DNA of 54,824 nt, taken from Planctomycetota bacterium (lineage in GTDB: Bacteria; Planctomycetota; UBA8108; UBA1146; JAJFFE01). Shown piece after piece: positions 41,829 through 51,291 of the stretch (position 1 is the stretch's first letter; each line of letters starts with the position of its first letter). The notes beneath the pieces were generated by a model. It searched no databases. It saw nothing but the letters and a program-made list of their open reading frames with translations, and was not told the origin of the DNA. Both the position numbers and the translations under genes were made by a program. The stretch is taken from positions 1-54,824 of the forward strand of contig JAJFFE010000418.1 of the NCBI GenBank assembly GCA_021776775.1. The letters run 5' to 3'.

Positions 41829-42764
41829 GTGCACGATCCCGTGAGTCCCGCGTTGGCCAGTGCCGCGCTTCGAAACGCGTTCCCCTATCTGCGTCTTTTC
41901 CAGGGTCGCACGTTCGTCATCAAGGCCGGCGGCGACGCCTTCGAAGATGGCGGCCGAGCGCTGCTCGAGCAGGTATCGATTCTTCACCGCCTTGGCATCC
42001 GAGTCGTACTCGTGCACGGAGGCGGCCCGCAGATCGATCGACTGTCGCGCCGTGTCGGCATCGACAGCGTGATGGTAAACGGGCGCAGAGTCACCTGCGA
42101 CGAGACGCTCGAAGCGACCATGATGGCACTGAACGGATCGGTGAACACCGGAATCGTCGCGAGGCTTCGCGAGTTCGAAACTCGAGCGGTCGGCATCTCC
42201 GGGGTCGACGCCAACACCGTCACAGCGACTCGGCGTGAACCGCAGACCATCGACGGACAGCGCGTCGACTTTGGCAACGTCGGTGACATCGTCACTATCG
42301 ATACGACGTTGATCGAAGGGTTGCTCCGCGACGGCACGCTGCCCGTCTTGAGTCCCTTGTCTGCCGATGAGCACGGCAATCCACTCAACGTCAACGCCGA
42401 TTCGATCGCTTCACGAATGGCCATCGCCCTCGGGGCGGAGAAGGTCATTTTCTTGACCAAGACCCCGGGCATCCTTCTCGACGCCGATGATCCCGAGTCG
42501 CTCTTGTCCTACACCGATCTCGAGGGGTTGGCGAAGCTCGAAGAGAACGGCACCCTGAGCGCGGGCATGCTTCCCAAGACCGCCGCCATCGCCGACGCCC
42601 TCAAGAACGGCGTCTCTCGGGTGCACGTTATTTCTCACCGAACGCCCGATACCCTGTTGATCGAGATCTTCACCAACGAAGGGTCGGGAACGCTGGTCGT
42701 TGCCGATACGCGCCGAATGACTCCGCAGGAGCTCAATGACGCGGCACCCGAGACAACGAAGTAG
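41829..42764 (+). CDS. argB: N-acylglutamate kinase
   Basis: From GTG 41829 (GGAG 5 bases upstream) the product has 311 residues: an amino-acid-kinase fold with KAGGDAF, LVHGGGPQI and NVNADSIASRMAIALGAEKVIFLT. It phosphorylates the side-chain carboxylate of N-acyl-glutamate. TTG 41814 is a possible but less supported start. The gene lies 35 bp behind the carbamoyltransferase, the longest gap in this part of the operon. Confidence 0.92.
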   Translation: MHDPVSPALASAALRNAFPYLRLFQGRTFVIKAGGDAFEDGGRALLEQVSILHRLGIRVVLVHGGGPQIDRLSRRVGIDSVMVNGRRVTCDETLEATMMALNGSVNTGIVARLREFETRAVGISGVDANTVTATRREPQTIDGQRVDFGNVGDIVTIDTTLIEGLLRDGTLPVLSPLSADEHGNPLNVNADSIASRMAIALGAEKVIFLTKTPGILLDADDPESLLSYTDLEGLAKLEENGTLSAGMLPKTAAIADALKNGVSRVHVISHRTPDTLLIEIFTNEGSGTLVVADTRRMTPQELNDAAPETTK

Positions 42765-42776
42765 AGGAGAATCGTC

Positions 42777-43856
42777 GTGGCACAGCTCGAACCGCAACAG
42801 ATCCTCGCCCTGCATCGACAACTCGTCGGGATCCAGAGTCTCTCGCATCACGAGGGCGCTATCGCCGATTGGATTCAACAGTACCTCGAAGGTCATGGCG
42901 CCACGGTCGAGCGGCTCGGAGACAACATCATTGCGCGGGCCGGTAGTGGCCCTCGGCTCTTGATGAACAGCCACTTCGACACCGTGCCGCCCGGCGATGG
43001 ATGGACGCGCGGTCCGTGGGACGTCACGGTCGACGACGGTCACGTCTTCGGGCTCGGGTCGAACGACGCGAAAGCGTCGGTCGCCGCCATGATCGCCGCG
43101 TTTCTCTGCGTTGCTGATAACGGTGGACCGTGCGAAGTCGTGCTCTTGCTCGTCCCCGAAGAAGAAACCGGTGGCCAGGGGGCCGAGATCGCTTGGCCGC
43201 ACATTCGCGACGCGGGGTTTGTTCCGAGCGGCGTGATCGTCGGAGAACCGACCAACCTCGACATCGCCATCGCGCAGAAGGGGCTGATGATCCTCGAGCT
43301 CGTGACGCACGGCGACGGTGGGCATAGCGCGCACGCCGCGGCGCTCGGTTCTCGCAATGCGATTCGTGAACTCGCGCGAGACCTTGTCGCACTCGAGACG
43401 TTCACCCTCGGGGATAACCACCCGTTGTTGGGCTCGACCTCGATCGAGCCGACGATCGCCGAAGGTGGGATTGCCAAGAACAAGGTGCCCGACGTGGCGC
43501 AGTGCACATTAGACCTGAGAACCGTTCCGGATCTCACTCACGACGAAATCATCGAGAGAGTTTCGGCGGCGGTCACGGGCGACATCCGGGTCTCTTCCAG
43601 CCGCCTCGTCCCGCGGGCGTGTGATCCGGAGGCGCCGGTGGTGCTCGCAGCGCGGGAAGCGCGGCCGTCCGCGGAGTTGTTCGGCTCGCGAACGTTATCG
43701 GATCTTGTCTACTTCGACGGCGTCGACGCTATCAAGTGTGGCCCCGGTCGGACCGAGCGATCACACCAACCCGATGAGTACGTCCTCGAAAGTGAGATCT
43801 TGGAAGGTGCTCAGTTCTACTCGCGATGGATTGAACAGTTCGCCAAGATTGGCTAG
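42777..43856 (+). CDS. M20 deacylase, N-acyl-citrulline type (ArgE-like)
   Basis: The 359-residue M20 peptidase has the metal ligands in NSHFDTVPP (His66, Asp68), GLGSNDAKA (Asp97), PEEETGG (Glu129/Glu130) and GEPT (Glu157). In this pathway it should free citrulline from N-acyl-citrulline before ArgG. It resembles acetylornithine deacetylase and DapE/LysK; context assigns the substrate. GTG 42777 is fixed by AGAGGAGA 6 bases upstream. The gap to argB is 12 bp. Confidence 0.88.
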   Translation: MAQLEPQQILALHRQLVGIQSLSHHEGAIADWIQQYLEGHGATVERLGDNIIARAGSGPRLLMNSHFDTVPPGDGWTRGPWDVTVDDGHVFGLGSNDAKASVAAMIAAFLCVADNGGPCEVVLLLVPEEETGGQGAEIAWPHIRDAGFVPSGVIVGEPTNLDIAIAQKGLMILELVTHGDGGHSAHAAALGSRNAIRELARDLVALETFTLGDNHPLLGSTSIEPTIAEGGIAKNKVPDVAQCTLDLRTVPDLTHDEIIERVSAAVTGDIRVSSSRLVPRACDPEAPVVLAAREARPSAELFGSRTLSDLVYFDGVDAIKCGPGRTERSHQPDEYVLESEILEGAQFYSRWIEQFAKIG

Positions 43857-43907
43857 CGACACTCGCTAGTCGCCAAGTGAGCAACCGAGGTTGCACGGAA
43901 GATACGC

Positions 43908-45113
43908 ATGAGTCGACTTTGGGAAACTGGCGATGGGATCGATGACTTGGTGCTCCGGTTTACGGTGGGGGACGACCACATACTCGACGCCCGGCTACTT
44001 CGTTTCGACGTTCAAGCTTCGATCGCCCATGCGCAGATGCTGTCCGAGCAAGGGTACCTCGAGCGAGGCGAATTCGAGGTCTTGTCCCGAGCGCTCACCG
44101 AACTCGGCGAGCAACACCGTCGCGGTGAGTGGGAGATCGAGCTGGCCGAAGAAGATTGCCACACGGCGATCGAGTCTCGGCTGACCGCCATGGTCGGTGC
44201 GGTTGGACAGAAGATTCACTTGGGACGGTCGCGCAACGACCAGGTACTGGCCGCGCTTCGCCTGTACATGCGTGACGCCATTCGTGATCTCCGCGATCGC
44301 GGCGAGTCGGTCCTCGAGTCGCTGGACGTGTTGACCGCAGAGCAGGGTCATGTACACCTGCCGGGTTACACGCACATGCAGCGGGCTATGCCGTCGAGCG
44401 TCGCGCTCTGGGCGAACGCATATCACGGAGAAATCAGCGACGACCTGGCCGGTCTGCTCCGCGCCGAACACCGCGTCAACCTGAACCCGCTCGGCTCGGC
44501 GGCGGGGTACGGAGTGCCGGTCATCAATGTCGATCGGGAGCGCACGTCGGAGTTGCTCGGATTCCTGGCGCCGCAAGACCCCGTGACGTCCGTGCAGCTG
44601 TCGCGCGGTAAAGCAGAGGCGACCGTACTGTTCGAAATCTCGCTCTTGATGCAGGACCTCGGTCGACTCGCGGAAGATCTTTGCTTGTTCGCGACGCAAG
44701 AGTTCGGGTTCATGACGCTACCGGAAGGGTTTACGACCGGATCGTCGATCATGCCGCAGAAGCGGAATCCCGATCTCTTCGAGTTGGTGCGCGGTCGGTC
44801 GGCGCAGTCGACTGCCGACCTGCAGGCGGTGTTGAACTTGACCGCCAAGATGCCTTCCGGCTACCACCGGGAGTTCCAGCTGATCAAGGCGCCTCTGTTT
44901 CGCGGCATCGACTCGGCCGCCGAGACCCTGGTGATCATGGCGCACGCTATCCCCAAGGTGAAGTTCAACGCGAAGGCGACGGAGTCTGCGATCGACCCGT
45001 CGATGTACGCCACCGAGGAAGCGTACCGAATGGTCGAAGACGAGGGAGTGCCGTTTCGCGAAGCGTACTTGAAGATTGCCCAACGGTATCACGGCGGCGA
45101 CGCGCCGGGCTAG
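43908..45113 (+). CDS. argH: Argininosuccinate lyase
   Basis: The 401-residue product carries the fumarase/aspartase-superfamily signature GSSIMPQKRNPD (278-289), HLGRSRNDQ and GYTHMQRAMPSS. It splits argininosuccinate to arginine and fumarate. At about 400 residues it is shorter than the roughly 460 of E. coli ArgH, lacking part of the C-terminus, as in the Bacteroidetes branch. It ends the operon and converges on the metalloprotease gene with 4 bp between stops. Confidence 0.93.
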   Translation: MSRLWETGDGIDDLVLRFTVGDDHILDARLLRFDVQASIAHAQMLSEQGYLERGEFEVLSRALTELGEQHRRGEWEIELAEEDCHTAIESRLTAMVGAVGQKIHLGRSRNDQVLAALRLYMRDAIRDLRDRGESVLESLDVLTAEQGHVHLPGYTHMQRAMPSSVALWANAYHGEISDDLAGLLRAEHRVNLNPLGSAAGYGVPVINVDRERTSELLGFLAPQDPVTSVQLSRGKAEATVLFEISLLMQDLGRLAEDLCLFATQEFGFMTLPEGFTTGSSIMPQKRNPDLFELVRGRSAQSTADLQAVLNLTAKMPSGYHREFQLIKAPLFRGIDSAAETLVIMAHAIPKVKFNAKATESAIDPSMYATEEAYRMVEDEGVPFREAYLKIAQRYHGGDAPG

Positions 45114-45117
45114 CGCA

Positions 45118-47733
45118 TCACCCGTCGCAGCCGAGCACATCGGGCGTCGGATCGACCCCCGCCGTGGGATACGGCTGCGGCGGTTCCGGGCCCGTCGTAA
45201 ACAAGAACGACAAGTTGTAGACGGGGTCGGCGATGTTGATCAAACCGTCGTCGTTGGTATCGAGCGCGTCCAGGCAGGTCGCCGGTCCGCTTTGGAACTG
45301 GTACGAGAGGTTGGCGACCGGGTCCGCGATGTCGATTCCCCCGTCGCCGTTGGCATCGCCGCGAACGAACCCGATGTCACTGATTTGAATGGCGCCGTCG
45401 GCCGTGGTCGGCGTCGACGAAGTTCCACCATCGATCGTGAAGATCAAGTCGACCGGCGGCGTGCCCACGCCCGAGATGAGTTCGAGGTCGACCGTGTCGC
45501 CGATCGTCGCGCTCGCCTCGATGTCGAAGTCGATGAGGGCGATCGGCTGGTTCGCGCCCGGAGTCAGGAGCATATCTAGAGGCGGCGAAAGGTCCAGCAC
45601 GACACCGAGTGTCCACCACGAGTCACCCGTGCTGTTGGAGCTGTTCGGGGCGACGAACTCGGCCCCGTCGGCCAGTGTTCCGCCGACGTCGATCCCCGAC
45701 ACATCTACGAACGCGCCGTCGAACGAACACGCCAACGAAAATCCAGCCAGGCTGACGTCGTTGGTCGCGAACGCGGTGACGGTGACCGAACCGCCCGGTG
45801 AGGCCTGCTCGGTCGACAATGAGAGTGAGTTGTTCGAGTAGATGAACGCGTCGCTGAGGGTAGCGCTGACGCCGCCTTGCTCGACCGTGATATCGGCGGC
45901 TCCGGACGAGCCTGGAGGTGTGGTGCCGGTCACCGTGAAATGGTCGACATAGACAAGGTCTTGCAGCGTGGCTGTGCCGATGGTGATGGTCGTGTTCGGC
46001 AAGAACCCCTCGCCTTGGATAGCGACTGGCGTACCTCCGGAGAGTGGCCCGGTATTGGGTGCGACGGACGTGACCATCGGCGGATCGAGCGGGGGTGGCG
46101 GACCATCGGTCACCGAGATGTTGTCGACGAACCAACGCTCGCCAGGTTGCGAGAGATCTGTTCTAAAGCGCAGTCGGAACGAATCATGAAGTGCGTCGGC
46201 GGGCAACGAGTACGCGCGAGCCGTGAATTGATCGGGTTCGACGCCGAGCGATGTCACCGTGTCGAGTTCCACCCACTCCGTGTCGACGTTTCGGTATTCG
46301 ACGATCAGTGCGCCGCCGGCGGGAACTTGATCGGAGCGCTCGTAGAATTGCAACGTCGCGTCCGTGGCCCCGGCCAGAAGAATGCGCGCGCTGCGGATGT
46401 CGTCACTGCCGAGGTCGCCGGCGAGCGAATTGAGAACGAGCGAGTAGGGGTACGACGGTTCAGCTTGGGCGAGGCTAGTGATGCCGGCTCCTGACTGAAA
46501 CGTCCAACGCGACTCTTCTATACCCAACGTGTTCCACTCTTCGAAGAACGGCAACGACTGCGCGGGGGGCTCTGGCGTCAAGCAGCTCCGCGTGTTTCGG
46601 AAAGCGACGATGCTATCCACCGACGACACTCCGAAGGCGTCGAGCGGTCCGCACCCGCCGAGCGTCGAGCACATGATCATGCAATCGGGCTGGCCATCGC
46701 AGTGACTCGCGGCCCAGTTGTGTCCGATCTCGTGCGCAGGTAGTGCGACTCGCGCTGTATAGCTCGATGGGCTTTTACCGACGGACAGTCCGTACCCGCT
46801 GCCGAAACTGCACACACCGCCGAACGCCGCGATGCCGAGAATACCTCCGCCCAACGTCTGTCCCGTGAAGAGGTGCGCGACGTCTCGGCCTATCGTCGAC
46901 TCCGGCGGCGACGTCCAGACGGCGCCGAACTGATTCAGCCGGCCGCCCGCGCTCGTCGACGTGTACAGTCCGCCGGTCGTTCGCACGATCACTCGGCTGA
47001 TCTCATAGATGATATCGGTCTGCACTTCGTAGATCGCTTCCATGGAGTTGATCAAATCCTCCATGTCATCGACCGTATCCGTGACGCTCGATCCACACAG
47101 TTCGTAGTATTCGAAGTCGGCGTCGAGCGCGAGGTCGGCGATGATGAGCGCGCCCCCGCCGGGCGGACCGACCGAGGCGATGCCGGCGGAACCTTCGTCT
47201 CTGTTGCCACACGTGCCGCGCAGATGAGCGGCCTCGGTCGAGTACGACACGTGTTCGGTCCACGGGGCAGAGGCGATGGCGTCGCTCGTCGGCTGCACAC
47301 CCCAAGAGTCCGTCGGTCCGAGGATCAACGCATTCATCTTGCCGTCGGCGTACGACGCGCGAACCTGATACTGCGGCAGCCCGATCACCACGCCACGGTA
47401 CGTGCGCACCGGCGGGGCCGGGACTTCTCGCAGAATGCCCGAGCCGTCGTCCACGAGTACCGCGTACTGATCGCCGCGGTTGGAATGCTTGGTGAGTTCG
47501 ATGGTGAAGACGTTGCCGCTTTCGACCTCGACCACGGTCGTCAGCACTTTGCTGGTGGGATCCTCGTCGAAGTTCAGCGACTGGACGAGCCCGCTGTCGA
47601 TGTCCAGACGCGACGCCACGGTCGCGGTGTCGCTCGACAACGAGACTGACGACTGAGCACCGGCCGGCCCGGCGCTAGCGCCGGCTAGCACGACGATTCC
47701 TACGAGTAGCAGAGCCGAAGGGCAGCCAGTCAT
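45118..47733 (-). CDS. Secreted reprolysin-like zinc metalloprotease, cohesin- and dockerin-like modules
   Basis: The 871-residue product has a Sec signal (1-27), a propeptide-like region, and an M12-type catalytic domain with HEIGHNWAASH (334-344) and a Met-turn CMIMCS (351-356). Residues about 395-540 look like a jelly roll, followed by an IPT/TIG domain (PMVTSVAPNTGPLSGGTPVA), a cohesin-like domain (SVTVTAFATNDVSLAGFSLA ... IALIDFDIEA) and two EF-hand-like loops (DANGDGGIDIADPV, DTNDDGLINIADPV) with a Pro/Tyr tail. Zinc protease activity outside the cell is expected. Presence of both cohesin- and dockerin-like modules suggests self- or cross-assembly. Confidence 0.87.
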   Translation of the reverse strand: MTGCPSALLLVGIVVLAGASAGPAGAQSSVSLSSDTATVASRLDIDSGLVQSLNFDEDPTSKVLTTVVEVESGNVFTIELTKHSNRGDQYAVLVDDGSGILREVPAPPVRTYRGVVIGLPQYQVRASYADGKMNALILGPTDSWGVQPTSDAIASAPWTEHVSYSTEAAHLRGTCGNRDEGSAGIASVGPPGGGALIIADLALDADFEYYELCGSSVTDTVDDMEDLINSMEAIYEVQTDIIYEISRVIVRTTGGLYTSTSAGGRLNQFGAVWTSPPESTIGRDVAHLFTGQTLGGGILGIAAFGGVCSFGSGYGLSVGKSPSSYTARVALPAHEIGHNWAASHCDGQPDCMIMCSTLGGCGPLDAFGVSSVDSIVAFRNTRSCLTPEPPAQSLPFFEEWNTLGIEESRWTFQSGAGITSLAQAEPSYPYSLVLNSLAGDLGSDDIRSARILLAGATDATLQFYERSDQVPAGGALIVEYRNVDTEWVELDTVTSLGVEPDQFTARAYSLPADALHDSFRLRFRTDLSQPGERWFVDNISVTDGPPPPLDPPMVTSVAPNTGPLSGGTPVAIQGEGFLPNTTITIGTATLQDLVYVDHFTVTGTTPPGSSGAADITVEQGGVSATLSDAFIYSNNSLSLSTEQASPGGSVTVTAFATNDVSLAGFSLACSFDGAFVDVSGIDVGGTLADGAEFVAPNSSNSTGDSWWTLGVVLDLSPPLDMLLTPGANQPIALIDFDIEASATIGDTVDLELISGVGTPPVDLIFTIDGGTSSTPTTADGAIQISDIGFVRGDANGDGGIDIADPVANLSYQFQSGPATCLDALDTNDDGLINIADPVYNLSFLFTTGPEPPQPYPTAGVDPTPDVLGCDG

Positions 47734-47910
47734 CAGGAGATTCCTTCCGCGAACGAACTCTTCGAGTTCCCTCGTCGTTATCTTGTGCTCGAAGCGGTAC
47801 CGCTCGAAGCAGCTCAGGTAGAGTTGTCATGAGTGTTGGCCCAGGCTACGCAACTTGAAGACGTAGACTCCGCGGATGCTACCGATCGCAGCGGCGACTC
47901 TCAATGAGCG

Positions 47911-47937
47911 TCTCGGGGTTCCTGACGAACCCCGAGA
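47911..47937 (-). terminator. Strong hairpin behind the small dockerin-like gene
   Basis: TCTCGGGGTTC (47911-47921) and GAACCCCGAGA (47927-47937) form a perfect 11-bp stem with a 5-base loop, 21 bp behind the stop at 47959. There is no clear T-run on the minus strand, so termination strength is uncertain. A GCTCGAAGC direct repeat flanks GGTACC further down (47787-47810). No gene is seen in 47734-47958. Confidence 0.6.
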
Positions 47938-47958
47938 TGCTGTGTCTATTGCAGGACT

Positions 47959-48534
47959 CTACGGACACGCGTCAAACTGCTGGCAGTCGAGCGGGTCGGT
48001 GTCGGTGGGGTCGAAACCGCAGTCCGGGTGCGGAGACGGTGGAGACGGTGATCCTGTGATGAAGAGATCGCTCAAGATGTACACCGGATCAGAGATGTCC
48101 AGATTGCCGTCGTCGTTGGCGTCCGCCGCGTCCAAGCACGGTGGAATGGGCGCGGGAAAGACCACGGTGAACAAGACGGTGAGCAGATTGACGGGGTCGC
48201 TGATGTCGTAGCTCCCGTCACCATTGGTATCACCGCGCACGAAGTGCTGTGGATCACCGATCGTGCACGACTCGATGGTATTGTCGACGATGCACTCCGA
48301 GAAGCAAAACGTGATGCAGGTCGGATCGATCGTTCCCACGACGTGAACATAGTCCCCGTCTCCGAACGAACCGAACTCTTCCAAGAAGTAGAACCCGCCC
48401 GAGTCGGGAACGAACAGCAAACATTCGATGCCTTGCATCAAATTCCCGCATTCATCGAAATCGACTTGGGCGCGTGCCGGTGTGGCGGAGCAGAGCACGG
48501 TCGCCGTGACGGCGAGAGCGAAGACGTGTCGCAT
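47959..48534 (-). CDS. Small secreted dockerin-like protein
   Basis: The 191-residue product has a signal peptide (MRHVFALAVTATVLCSATPARAQ), a Cys-rich middle of about 70 residues (at least six Cys, probably disulfide-bonded, ending IVDNTIESCTIGDPQ), and the C-terminal two-loop module (RGDTNGDGSYDISDPV, DANDDGNLDISDPVY) with tail CGFDPTDTDPLDC. I do not recognise the middle domain. It lies about 225 bp upstream of the metalloprotease gene on the same strand; a hairpin separates them. Confidence 0.8.
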   Translation of the reverse strand: MRHVFALAVTATVLCSATPARAQVDFDECGNLMQGIECLLFVPDSGGFYFLEEFGSFGDGDYVHVVGTIDPTCITFCFSECIVDNTIESCTIGDPQHFVRGDTNGDGSYDISDPVNLLTVLFTVVFPAPIPPCLDAADANDDGNLDISDPVYILSDLFITGSPSPPSPHPDCGFDPTDTDPLDCQQFDACP

Positions 48535-48607
48535 GAAGCCTCCTTTGAGTCGAAAACTGGCCCCGTTCCCGATGCCCGAATTGTAGAGCGCTCCGGCGCC
48601 GGCGCGA

Positions 48608-51175
48608 TCACTTCTTTCGCGTGGGGCGCTTCTGAGGTCGTGCGTCCCGTGGATTGTCGGGCCAGGAGTGTTTGGGGTAGCGACCGCGCAGATCTTTGCG
48701 GACTTGTGGGTACGTGTTCGCCCAGAAGCTCGGCAAGTCGTCGGTGACTTGTTGCTGTGTCATGTTCGGGGCCAATAGGTGGAGCACCAGTCGCACCCGC
48801 CCGCCGGCCAGCGTCGGAGTCTCGCGAAGACCGAACAACTCCTGAATGCGAATCGAGACCGAGGGCGCTTTGCCACGTTCGTAGCGAATGGCGATCGAGC
48901 TGCCGGTGGGAGCTGTCCACCGCTGCGGTGCTTCGCTCTCAAGCGCGACGCGCTGTTGTCGGTTCAAGCCGCCGACTACGTAGTCGATCAGCGGGACCGC
49001 GCGCAGCTCTTTGAACGACGTCTTGCCCGCCGCCAACGTCGGAAGTAGCGCTTCGAAGTCGGCGGGCTCCCACGCCGGAAGTTCGAGTTCCGGGTGATGT
49101 TCGCGCAACCATTGGATGCGTGTAATCGCTCCGCGCAGCGCCTTGTCGCCGAGCGACAGCGCGCGGTCGAGCTGTTGACTGGCATGCGCGACGAGCAGGG
49201 CGCTGGCCGACTCGTGTTGCTCCGGGGTGGGAGCGGACTCGTTGCTATCGAGTGTCAGGTCGAGATAACGTTCTTCCCGAACGCGCCGCACCGCCGACCG
49301 TTCGCTGTCAAAGCACACGTCATCGACTTCGGACTGCAGCTCTTGCGACAGCCACGCTCGATCGACCGCGGAAGCGGCACGCACCAGCGTCTCACTTCGT
49401 GCTTGTCCGTGAGCCCCGGCGTCCACGTCGAGGCATATGAAGTACTCCGCGTGGCGGACGCCGCACGACGGCGCCAGCTTGACGCCGCGGCCGCCCACCA
49501 TCACTCCCACTTCGCTGCGGCCAGCGCCGCCACCGCGTCGGCGCGCGACGCGATCGGGGAACGCGGCGAGCAGTGCGCGTTGGGTCGCTTCGTCGGCATC
49601 GAAGTGCGAGTCACGGTTGGCAGAGTCTTTGATCAATCGCAGCAGCTGATCCCGAGTCCGAAACAGGAAGCGTAACGCGGCGGGGTGCACGGTGCCAAGG
49701 TGAGTCGCAGGGTTCTTGTCGCGTTCGTATCGCTCCAGCGCCTGCGCTTTGCTGACTAAGTCTGACTCGGTATCGGCGGCGGGGTCACGATGGTGGCGGC
49801 GGGGAAACGGATCGCGTTCCGAAAGCAGCGCGGCTACCGTCGCGAGCCGTCGCGCGTGACCGTATTGACTACTCGCCGCGACGATCGCGGCCAGCCGCGG
49901 GTGGAGGGGGAGCGCACTGAGCCGCTCGCCGAACGGCGTGACGTGATGCGATCGCGTCGCCCCGAGAAGGCCGAGCAGGTCATCGGCCCGTTGCAAAGAT
50001 TCTGCAGGCGGCGACGTCAACCAACCGAACTTCGTCAAATCCGACTCGCCCCACTTACGAAGCTGAAGGGCGACCCCGGCCAGGTCGACCCGCGCTATCT
50101 CCGGAGTCTCTTGGGGAACAAGCGCACGGTCTTCAGCCGACGAGTACAGCCGGTAGCACACCCCGGGGCCGAGTCGCCCGGCGCGACCGGCGCGTTGATC
50201 CGCGGAAGCACGAGAGACTCGCGTCGTGACGAGACGGTTGAGGCCGGTACCGGCGTCGACTTGCAATTGGCGAACGAGTCCCGAGTCGACGATGGCCGAC
50301 AGACCGTCGATCGTGATGGAACTCTCGGCAACGTTCGTCGACAGAATGACACGACGGTTCGAACTCGAGTGCAAGACGCGGTCCTGCGCCTCCGCCGACA
50401 GGTCGCCGTACAACTCGACGACCTCGACCCCGGCGGGTAGGCGCGACGTCAACGCGGCGCGCGCCTGGCGAATCTCGCGCAGCCCCGGCAGGAATACCAA
50501 GATATCGCGATCGCACTGCTTCAGCGCTTCCAGAACACTCGCCGACACCGCGTCCTCGAGCGCTTCCTTGGCGGAGTGCGGTCGGTGCTCGATGGCCACG
50601 GGGTGCAGCGAGCCACGGCTCTCGACGATGGTCGAGTTGTCGAGGTACTCCGCGATGTGCTGCGTGTCGATCGTCGCCGACATGGCGACGATCTTGAGAT
50701 CCGGCCGCACTTCGACCCCGATCTTCCGCACCATGGCGAGCGCTAGCTCCGCGTCGGCGCTGCGTTCGTGCAACTCGTCGAAGATCACCACCGCCACGCT
50801 CTCGAGGAACGGATCGCTCTGCAGGCGGCGCAACAGGATTCCGTCGGTCACCACTTCAATTCGGGTGTCGCGGCTCGTTTTTCGTTCGAACCGTACGGTG
50901 TAGCCGACCGTCTGCCCGACCGTCTCGCCGCGCTCCGAAGCCATACGCCGCGCCGCGGCCCGCGCCGCCACGCGCCTCGGTTCCAGCATGACGATACGAC
51001 CGTCCACCCCGAACCCGCAGTCGAGCAGGTGTAGCGGGACCCGCGTCGTCTTGCCGGCGCCGGTCGGCGCCCGGACCACGACCGCGGACCCCTTCCGCAG
51101 GGCGGCGACGATCGGGTCGAGGACCTCATCGATTGGCAGTGGTTGTCGGGAGCGGTTCGCGGGAATGGTCGGCAT
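48608..51175 (-). CDS. hrpB: ATP-dependent RNA helicase HrpB
   Basis: The 855-residue product has the DExH helicase core: Walker A APTGAGKTT (36-44), DELHERS (133-139), SATI, and QRAGRAGRLGPGVCYRL, followed by the HA2/OB region and the HrpB-specific C-terminal domain (PTGSSIAIRY, LFGLRETPTLAGGRVRLVLH, PKHSWPDNP). Length and order match bacterial HrpB, whose precise cellular role is unsettled. The basic tail (PQKRPTRKK) is typical. It is divergent from the cyclodeaminase gene with 116 bp between. Confidence 0.93.
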   Translation of the reverse strand: MPTIPANRSRQPLPIDEVLDPIVAALRKGSAVVVRAPTGAGKTTRVPLHLLDCGFGVDGRIVMLEPRRVAARAAARRMASERGETVGQTVGYTVRFERKTSRDTRIEVVTDGILLRRLQSDPFLESVAVVIFDELHERSADAELALAMVRKIGVEVRPDLKIVAMSATIDTQHIAEYLDNSTIVESRGSLHPVAIEHRPHSAKEALEDAVSASVLEALKQCDRDILVFLPGLREIRQARAALTSRLPAGVEVVELYGDLSAEAQDRVLHSSSNRRVILSTNVAESSITIDGLSAIVDSGLVRQLQVDAGTGLNRLVTTRVSRASADQRAGRAGRLGPGVCYRLYSSAEDRALVPQETPEIARVDLAGVALQLRKWGESDLTKFGWLTSPPAESLQRADDLLGLLGATRSHHVTPFGERLSALPLHPRLAAIVAASSQYGHARRLATVAALLSERDPFPRRHHRDPAADTESDLVSKAQALERYERDKNPATHLGTVHPAALRFLFRTRDQLLRLIKDSANRDSHFDADEATQRALLAAFPDRVARRRGGGAGRSEVGVMVGGRGVKLAPSCGVRHAEYFICLDVDAGAHGQARSETLVRAASAVDRAWLSQELQSEVDDVCFDSERSAVRRVREERYLDLTLDSNESAPTPEQHESASALLVAHASQQLDRALSLGDKALRGAITRIQWLREHHPELELPAWEPADFEALLPTLAAGKTSFKELRAVPLIDYVVGGLNRQQRVALESEAPQRWTAPTGSSIAIRYERGKAPSVSIRIQELFGLRETPTLAGGRVRLVLHLLAPNMTQQQVTDDLPSFWANTYPQVRKDLRGRYPKHSWPDNPRDARPQKRPTRKK

Positions 51176-51291
51176 CCTGTCTCGTCGAGTGGGTGCGACC
51201 CTGCCATAATGCCGGATTGACTGCTACCGGTCTCGCCCTCAGGGCCGGGCCTCTCGCCCGACCGTCTTCGTAAGCAAAGGAAGTCTTGGCC

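Noticed and set aside
47787..47810. GCTCGAAGC direct repeat around GGTACC as an operator
   Set aside because: Only 9 bp, partly palindromic by composition, and located downstream of the metalloprotease's start side in a gap already explained by a hairpin; too weak to call.
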